The position numbers were made by a program, and so were the translations under genes. Below the pieces are notes generated by a model that was given only the letters and a program-made list of their open reading frames with translations, searched no databases and was not told where the DNA came from. A stretch of 10,628 nt of DNA from Phycisphaerae bacterium (GTDB lineage: Bacteria > Planctomycetota > Phycisphaerae > Phycisphaerales > SM1A02), in NCBI GenBank assembly GCA_002862325.1, contig PKCT01000196.1:1-10628 (forward strand), in the 5' to 3' direction. This document shows, piece after piece, positions 6,103 through 10,628 of the stretch (the first letter of the stretch is position 1; every line of letters begins with the position of its first letter).

Positions 6103-7471
6103 CCGCGGCCTCGGTCTCCTGCAGGACGGCGCCGTTGGTGCGAATCACCTCCCGGTACCAGTAGGCGCTGTCCTTGACGGTCCGCTTCAGCGTCTCGTAG
6201 TCGACGTGCACGAGGCCGAACCGCTTGGAGAATCCCGCGCCCCACTCGAAGTTGTCGAGGATCGACCAGTGGAAGTATCCACGGACGTCGGCGCCGTCCC
6301 GGATCGCGAGGTTCAGCTGCTCGAGATATCGCGCGGTGAAGTCGATGCGGTTCGCATCGTGGACCTTGCCGTCCCGCGACACCCAGTCCATGCTCGCCAA
6401 CCCGTTTTCGGTGATGTAGATGGGCAGCTTGTACCGCTCGTGCACGAAGAAGGGCGACCACCGCAACGCCTCGGGAACGACCGGCCAGGCGAAGTCGGTC
6501 CGGGGGGATCCGACGCCCGGCTCGACGAACTGGGGCTTGCCCTGGGCATCCATTCGCATCCGCGCGCCCTGGTAGATGTTGAGGCCCAGGAAGTCGATCG
6601 GCTGGCACATGTCGGCAAGATCGCTGTCGGGGAATTCCGGCATGTCGGCCCCGAACGACTCCAGCCCGTCCTCGGGATAGGTCCCGAGGCAGATCGGGTC
6701 GTACCACCATGCGTTGTTGAAGTGGTTCCCGCGCTCGACCTTGTTGGTCGCGCGACGGGCCGCATCGATGGTCGCGGGATCGTCGTCCATCGGACACACG
6801 CAGCATCCGACCCCCGTGTATCCGATCCGACACGCCTGCGGTGACGCGGCACGAAGCGCAGACACCGCGAGTCCGTGGGCTCGCATCGTGTTGTGGCCCG
6901 CGAGCAGCTGCTCGCGCAGACTGAGGGTGAGGCCCGGCGCGTGCACCGCCGTCGCGTGGCCGTGATCGATGTAGACCTGAGGCTCGTTGAGCGTGATCCA
7001 GTTCGTGACGCGATCACCGAAGCGCTTCGCGAGAAGCGTGGCGTAGTCGGCGAACCAGTGCGCGCTGTCCCGGGCGAGCCACCCCCCCTTCTGGAACAGG
7101 GCCGAGGGCTGATCCCAGTGGAACAGCGTGATCCACGGATTGATACCGGCCTCCAGCAACTTGTCGATGAGACGATCGTAGAAGCCGATGCCCGCCTCGT
7201 TGACGATCCCCTCTCCGGTGGGCAGGACGCGGGGCCACGCGATCGAGAGGCGATACGCCTGCAGCTCGAGATCGCGCATGATATCGACGTCCTCTTCGTA
7301 TCGATGGTAGTGGTCGCACGCCACCGCACCGGTTTCCCCGTTGTTCACCGCTCCCGGCCGATCGCAGTAGTCGTCCCAGACGCTTCGCCCTCGTCCATCA
7401 GTGTCGACTGCGCCTTCGATCTGATACGCCGCAGCCGCTGCGCCCCAGAGAAAGTCATTGGGAAAGGACAT
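6095..7471 (-). CDS. GH1 family beta-glucosidase, cytoplasmic
   Basis: This retaining glycosidase removes terminal beta-linked glucose (or a related sugar) from short oligosaccharides. It has 458 residues, standard for bacterial GH1. The N-terminal signature FLWGAAAAAYQIEGA is at 7-21, the acid/base Glu163 is in TLNEP (160-164) and the nucleophile Glu355 is in ITENG (353-357). WSILDNFEW at 402-410 supplies the sugar-binding Glu and Trp of the family. There is no signal peptide, so it acts in the cytoplasm on imported oligosaccharides. The ATG at 7471 is backed by a strong AAGGAGG 9 bases upstream; the longer open frame (to 7660) is rejected. Odd: a cysteine cluster, Cys214, 223, 224 and 226, in the loop after the acid/base strand. 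The gene is convergent with the ATPase gene and divergent from the GH16 gene. Exact linkage preference cannot be read from the sequence. Confidence 0.97.
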   Translation of the reverse strand: MSFPNDFLWGAAAAAYQIEGAVDTDGRGRSVWDDYCDRPGAVNNGETGAVACDHYHRYEEDVDIMRDLELQAYRLSIAWPRVLPTGEGIVNEAGIGFYDRLIDKLLEAGINPWITLFHWDQPSALFQKGGWLARDSAHWFADYATLLAKRFGDRVTNWITLNEPQVYIDHGHATAVHAPGLTLSLREQLLAGHNTMRAHGLAVSALRAASPQACRIGYTGVGCCVCPMDDDPATIDAARRATNKVERGNHFNNAWWYDPICLGTYPEDGLESFGADMPEFPDSDLADMCQPIDFLGLNIYQGARMRMDAQGKPQFVEPGVGSPRTDFAWPVVPEALRWSPFFVHERYKLPIYITENGLASMDWVSRDGKVHDANRIDFTARYLEQLNLAIRDGADVRGYFHWSILDNFEWGAGFSKRFGLVHVDYETLKRTVKDSAYWYREVIRTNGAVLQETEAAVS

Positions 7472-7480
7472 GGCCCCAGG

Positions 7481-7487
7481 CCTCCTT
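7481..7487 (-). promoter_or_regulatory. Strong ribosome binding site of the GH1 gene
   Basis: On the minus strand AAGGAGG is followed by a 9-base spacer and the ATG at 7471. It is the strongest Shine-Dalgarno in the window and fixes the GH1 start over the longer open frame. Confidence 0.8.
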
Positions 7488-7502
7488 GATCGGTGAAAGG
7501 GA

Positions 7503-7517
7503 AGGTGCTCGGCACCT
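7503..7517. repeat. Perfect 6+6 inverted repeat upstream of the GH1 gene
   Basis: AGGTGC and GCACCT flank TCG. The site lies 15 bases upstream of the GH1 ribosome binding site and downstream of the -10-like element at 7533-7541, so it would be inside the GH1 leader. That is a usual place for a repressor operator or a small mRNA hairpin. No regulator gene is visible in the window to pair with it. Confidence 0.45.
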
Positions 7518-7532
7518 CCGCTGGAAGCCCGC

Positions 7533-7541
7533 ATCGTATCA
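7533..7541 (-). promoter_or_regulatory. Extended -10-like promoter element for the GH1 gene
   Basis: On the minus strand the bases read TGATACGAT: an extended TG-n motif followed by TACGAT, which matches four of six consensus positions. Transcription would start near 7525, giving a leader of about 54 bases containing the inverted repeat at 7503-7517. I see no good -35, as is common with extended -10 promoters. The call rests on motif only. Confidence 0.35.
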
Positions 7542-7674
7542 GTTACCCCGCCCGGATCCGACCATTCGTGTTCCAGAAAAGGTCTGCGTTCGCGACTCGG
7601 AGCGAAATCGGAATCCCTGCCGACATTCCCCGCGAGGAAGGTGAACGAGCGTTGTAGCATTCAACGTCCAAATC

Positions 7675-7679
7675 AGGAG
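7675..7679 (+). promoter_or_regulatory. Ribosome binding site of the GH16 gene
   Basis: AGGAG lies 7 bases before the ATG at 7687 and supports that start. The upstream part of the 215-base gap also has two short inverted repeats (TTCGC...GCGAA at 7589-7606 and CGTTG...CAACG around 7650-7665) and a weak -10-like TAGCAT at 7655-7660. None of these is convincing alone. Confidence 0.7.
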
Positions 7680-7686
7680 ATCCCCC

Positions 7687-9942
7687 ATGCTTCACCTGCC
7701 GATCGCCCTCGCCTGCATCCTCACCGGTCTTCCGACGAGCCCGAACGCCGGCACCGACGACCGTTGGAAACTGGTCTTCGAGGATGAATTCGACGGCAAG
7801 AACGATCCCCTCGCCGACTGGGAGACCTTCGGCGACGCGACAAGTCAGGAGAAGGGACGCAAAGGGCGAGGTCTGCTCCTCTCGGCACCGGGCGGACAAC
7901 GCGGTCGTCCCGCGTACGCCGGTGCGGTGACCACGCTCGGTGGCGGGGCCGTCCGGAACGAGCGCATCACCCTGGGCATCTCGTGGCGGGACATGAGCAA
8001 GAAGTCGACCGACGCGTCGCTCGCGCTCAAGATCGAGTATCGCGACGTGAACGGCGAGGTGCTGAAGACCGACGAGGTCCAGACGCCGGTGAACGAAGCT
8101 CGGAAGGGTTGGAACGAGACCACCGTCACCGGTGTCGTCCCCGCGAACGCCAAGCGAATCGACGCGGCCGTCGTCCTGGTCCCGGGAAGCCGCCCCGTCC
8201 TCGCCCAGATCCTGGTCGACGACCTCGAAGCCTTCAGGGCGGCGCCCCCCCTCGACCTCCTCGGCGGCGGTGACTTCGAGGTCACCGACGGCGGCGCGCC
8301 CGGCTGGTCGTCCTTCAACAACGCGGTCGCGGTCGACGATCCGAACCACGGTCGCATCCTCAAGACCTGGGGGCCGTACAACGAGCCCTACGGAGGGTCG
8401 GGCGTCCAGCAGACGGTCACGCTGCCCGGCATCCGAGCCGGGGCGAAGATCGCCGCATCGGTCCAGTCGATGACGACCGGAGCGGACTCGATCGCGACGA
8501 CCGACAACTTCCCGGTGCTCCGACTCGAGTGCCTTTCGAAGGAAGGGAAGACGCTCGCCCACATCGAACGCCGGCCCTTCGAACCGGGCAAGGGTCGGGT
8601 TCCGGTCGATCGATGGGTCGACACAAGGGTCGAGCTGGAGGCGCCCGAGGGCACGCGTTCGGCGAAGGTGATCCTCGTCTTCATCCAACCCACCACCAAG
8701 CCCGGCTCGGTCCTCTTCCGACGCCCCGGCCTCAAGGTGCAGGGAATGGCGGGCGACCAGCTGAAGAACCCCGACTTCCAGTCGGGAGATTCGGCGGTCC
8801 CCGGATGGACGGCCACCGGAGACGTCACGCTCGATTCGGTCGAACAGCACAGCGGCGCGAACGCGGTGCGTCTGGTGCAGAAGAGCGACCAGGAGACGTC
8901 GGTGTCGAGAGCCCTGAACAGCTGGACCCCCGGCGCGACCGTGAGCATCGACGGCTGGGCGATGGCCCCGTACTCGGGACAGACCATCGATCCCGGCATC
9001 GAATTCGAAGTGGTGCAGACCGATGCCAAGGGACGAAGGATCACCTCGAAGAAGAGAACGGTCAGACCGCGAGGCACCATGACCTGGACCTCCCTCGCCG
9101 AAGGTGATCCCTTCGAGGTCAAGATCGCCCCCCGCGCCCAGACGGTCGAACTCGTGGCTCGCGCCACGGGCGGCGGACATCTCCTGCTCGACGACATCAC
9201 CGTCTATGAAACCGGGAAGACGGTCGACGGACCGATTCCCGTGCCGATCCGCAACCCCGGATTCCAGGGCATGCGACCCGACCCGGACTCCTGGCAGGTG
9301 TCGGACGGCGCCTGGAGCCACAACGGCGAACTCCAGTACTACGCCCCCGATTCGATCACCATCGATCGAGGTCGCATGAAGATCACCGCCGAGAAGAGGA
9401 AGGTCGGCGACCGGAAGTACTCCAGTGGCCACGTTCGCGTCACCCCGCGACTCGAGCAGGCCTACGGCCGCTGGGAGATCCGGGCCAAGCTCCCCAACAG
9501 CCAGGGCATGTGGCCGGCGATCTGGCTGCTCCCCAACGACGGCTCCTGGCCCCCCGAGATCGACATCATCGAGCTCGTCGGCAAGGAACCCAACCGCGTG
9601 CACTGCTCCTTCCACTGGGGTCCGCTCCGAGACGGGCTGCTCCCCTGGGATCTGGGTCAGACGTCGACCGACCATCACGACACCGCGGACTACGCCAACA
9701 CCTGGCACGACTTCACGGTCGATTGGACCCCCGACGGGATCGTCTGGTACGTCGACGGCGTCGAGGCACATCGCTTCGGCAAGACGCCGGAGGAGCGAGC
9801 AAAGATCCCGAGCATGCCGATGTTCCTCATCATCAACACCGCGATCGGTGGCTTCTGGCCGGGTCCTCCCGGCGAAGCGACCAAGTGGCCTTCGGTGATG
9901 GAGATCGATTCGGTGAAGATCTACGAGTACGCCGGTTCCTGA
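7687..9942 (+). CDS. Exported multidomain GH16 endo-beta-glucanase (laminarinase-like)
   Basis: This enzyme probably hydrolyses internal beta-1,3 (or mixed 1,3/1,4) glucan bonds outside the cytoplasm, feeding the transporter and GH1 enzyme encoded next to it. It has 751 residues. A short hydrophobic leader (about 2-16) with little positive charge probably ends near residue 21. The catalytic GH16 domain is C-terminal, about 520-751. It shows GRWEIRAKLP (594-603), WPAIWLLP (609-616), then the active site EIDIIE at 624-629 with nucleophile Glu624, Asp626 and acid/base Glu629, and FLIINTAIGG (713-722). The 490 residues before it look like three beta-sandwich (CBM4/9- or galactose-binding-like) modules, about 29-188, 190-353 and 357-513. 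Each begins with a Phe-x...Trp pattern, and the first and third end in a DD(L/I)-type strand. The start is supported by AGGAG. Module boundaries are by eye; a beta-agarase or carrageenase role is less likely given the GH1 and transporter partners. Confidence 0.93.
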   Translation: MLHLPIALACILTGLPTSPNAGTDDRWKLVFEDEFDGKNDPLADWETFGDATSQEKGRKGRGLLLSAPGGQRGRPAYAGAVTTLGGGAVRNERITLGISWRDMSKKSTDASLALKIEYRDVNGEVLKTDEVQTPVNEARKGWNETTVTGVVPANAKRIDAAVVLVPGSRPVLAQILVDDLEAFRAAPPLDLLGGGDFEVTDGGAPGWSSFNNAVAVDDPNHGRILKTWGPYNEPYGGSGVQQTVTLPGIRAGAKIAASVQSMTTGADSIATTDNFPVLRLECLSKEGKTLAHIERRPFEPGKGRVPVDRWVDTRVELEAPEGTRSAKVILVFIQPTTKPGSVLFRRPGLKVQGMAGDQLKNPDFQSGDSAVPGWTATGDVTLDSVEQHSGANAVRLVQKSDQETSVSRALNSWTPGATVSIDGWAMAPYSGQTIDPGIEFEVVQTDAKGRRITSKKRTVRPRGTMTWTSLAEGDPFEVKIAPRAQTVELVARATGGGHLLLDDITVYETGKTVDGPIPVPIRNPGFQGMRPDPDSWQVSDGAWSHNGELQYYAPDSITIDRGRMKITAEKRKVGDRKYSSGHVRVTPRLEQAYGRWEIRAKLPNSQGMWPAIWLLPNDGSWPPEIDIIELVGKEPNRVHCSFHWGPLRDGLLPWDLGQTSTDHHDTADYANTWHDFTVDWTPDGIVWYVDGVEAHRFGKTPEERAKIPSMPMFLIINTAIGGFWPGPPGEATKWPSVMEIDSVKIYEYAGS

Positions 9943-9991
9943 ACCCAACCGAAGGGACGGAGCCGGCGACGGCTCCAACCCGATTCAGGAA
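9936..9991. terminator. Nested inverted repeats spanning two convergent stop codons
   Basis: The inner hairpin at 9959-9976 is GGAGCCG, a GCGA (GNRA-type) tetraloop, then CGGCTCC: a perfect 7-bp stem. Around it, TTCCTGAA (9936-9943) and TTCAGGAA (9984-9991) form perfect 8-base arms that contain the TGA stops of the GH16 gene and of the cytochrome gene. The structure can form in either transcript and is placed as a bidirectional terminator. No T-run follows on either strand, so it may act by RNA structure or RNA protection rather than as a classic intrinsic terminator. Confidence 0.5.
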
Positions 9992-10628
9992 TCCGGCGAC
10001 GTCGGCATGGCGGCGATCCAGGCGTGGAGCAGTTCCACCGCCTGTTCGTCGACCAGGTTCCGCGAGAGGCTCGGCATCCGAATGGCGGGCTCGTCGCTCG
10101 ATACGCGATACAGCAGGATCGATCCGTCCGGATCTCCCGGTGCGATGTCGTGAAGACGTCCCCCCGAGCCACGACCGCTGGCCACCGGACTCTTGAAGAC
10201 GCCGTAGCGGAACGGCTCTCGCTGGTCGAAGCTGAGATCGAGCCCCGAGGTCCGCGCGGTTCCGCGCGGATTGTGGCAGTGGGCGCAGTTCACATCGAGC
10301 CACGCTCGCGCCCGCGCATCGAGATCGCCGGTCGTCGTGTCATCCCAGACTGGCAGACACGGCCATTCGCTTCGGGCCGGCGCGTCGACCAGGAGAGCTC
10401 GATCGATCCAAGCCTGCAGCTGGTTCGTGGCTTCAGCGCGACCGGCACGATTCATGTTGGCCGCGGTCGGACCGAGCGGCAGATACCTTCCGTCCTGCCG
10501 ATGACAGCTCAGACACTGGTTGACGTTCGGAACCTCGTAGCGGTTGGTCTGGACGGTCCCCGTCCCGTCGATCCAGCTGGTGTCGATGCTCGCGCCACCG
10601 ACCACGAGTTCGGCGTCGGTCTGCGATT
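9985..10628 (-). CDS. Diheme c-type cytochrome, SO2930/HNE_0200-like, N-terminus beyond window edge
   Basis: This is probably a periplasmic redox protein. Only the C-terminal 214 or so residues are visible; the frame runs off the right edge without a stop, so the real start is outside. Two covalent haem c sites are seen: CLSCH (codons at 10515-10501) within the phrase VPNVNQCLSCH, and CAHCH (10287-10273) within RAWLDVNCAHCHNPRG. An SGLDLSF stretch, a GRGSGG loop and a PGDPDGSILLYR segment follow, then a Met-Pro pair near residue 177 (counting from a GTG at 10605) that could be an axial ligand. From memory this order matches conserved diheme proteins of the SO2930/HNE_0200 type; the role of that family is not established. 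It is convergent with the GH16 gene and has no visible link to glucan use. The GTG at 10605 is not taken as the start because the frame continues upstream. Confidence 0.88.
   Translation of the reverse strand, partial: SQTDAELVVGGASIDTSWIDGTGTVQTNRYEVPNVNQCLSCHRQDGRYLPLGPTAANMNRAGRAEATNQLQAWIDRALLVDAPARSEWPCLPVWDDTTTGDLDARARAWLDVNCAHCHNPRGTARTSGLDLSFDQREPFRYGVFKSPVASGRGSGGRLHDIAPGDPDGSILLYRVSSDEPAIRMPSLSRNLVDEQAVELLHAWIAAMPTSPDS

Noticed and set aside
7543..9978. An 811-codon open frame on the minus strand, opposite the GH16 gene
   Set aside because: The plus-strand frame has a clear GH16 active site and ribosome binding site. The antisense protein is rich in Arg, Gly, Asp and Val with no recognisable domain, as expected from GC-biased codons read backwards.
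10603..10605. GTG as start of the cytochrome gene
   Set aside because: The frame is open to the window edge, and the family has a substantial N-terminal part before the first visible haem site, so the real start is outside.
1..10628. CRISPR arrays, tRNA or rRNA genes, transposase genes, insertion-sequence ends
   Set aside because: I saw no regularly spaced repeats, cloverleaf-like sequences, transposase motifs or flanking target duplications in the window.

Overview
The window is a compact, GC-rich bacterial segment with no mobile elements, RNA genes or CRISPR. It most resembles a locus for taking up and breaking down a beta-glucan, probably laminarin-type beta-1,3-glucan. Codon use is uniform along the window. 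Three features together suggest a planctomycete (possibly the Phycisphaerae) or a similar environmental, perhaps marine, bacterium: the GC-rich codon bias, a substrate-binding protein with a twin-arginine-like leader, and a diheme cytochrome of a type common in such genomes. This taxonomic guess is an inference and is weak.

Layout. 1-1208 (minus): glucose-6-phosphate dehydrogenase, cut by the left edge, with a probable TTG start. 1303-1764 (plus): an unrecognised four-helix membrane protein with a very acidic tail. 1786-4977 (minus): a tight operon reading solute-binding protein, then permease 1 (MalF-like), then permease 2 (MalG-like), joined by a 4-base ATGA overlap and a 1-base gap. 5041-6102 (plus): the matching MalK/UgpC-type ATPase, divergent from the operon. 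6095-7471 (minus): a cytoplasmic GH1 beta-glucosidase whose stop codon overlaps the ATPase stop inside an 8-base palindrome. 7687-9942 (plus): a large exported GH16 glucanase with beta-sandwich modules ahead of its catalytic domain. 9985-10628 (minus): the C-terminal part of a diheme c-type cytochrome, cut by the right edge.

How the genes could work together (inference). The exported GH16 enzyme cuts the polysaccharide outside the cytoplasm. The CUT1-type ABC transporter imports the oligosaccharides. The GH1 enzyme releases glucose inside the cell. After phosphorylation by a kinase not seen here, glucose-6-phosphate could enter the oxidative pentose phosphate pathway through Zwf. No transcriptional regulator, SusC/SusD pair or sugar kinase is present in the window.

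The only gene-free stretch near 200 bases is 7472-7686, between the two divergent glycosidase genes. It holds a perfect 6+6 inverted repeat and an extended -10-like element. There is no gene-free stretch longer than 300 bases. I did not find a convincing previously undescribed system. The most unusual items are the GH16 modular architecture, the cysteine cluster in the GH1 enzyme, the unknown membrane protein, and the inverted repeats that embrace paired stop codons.
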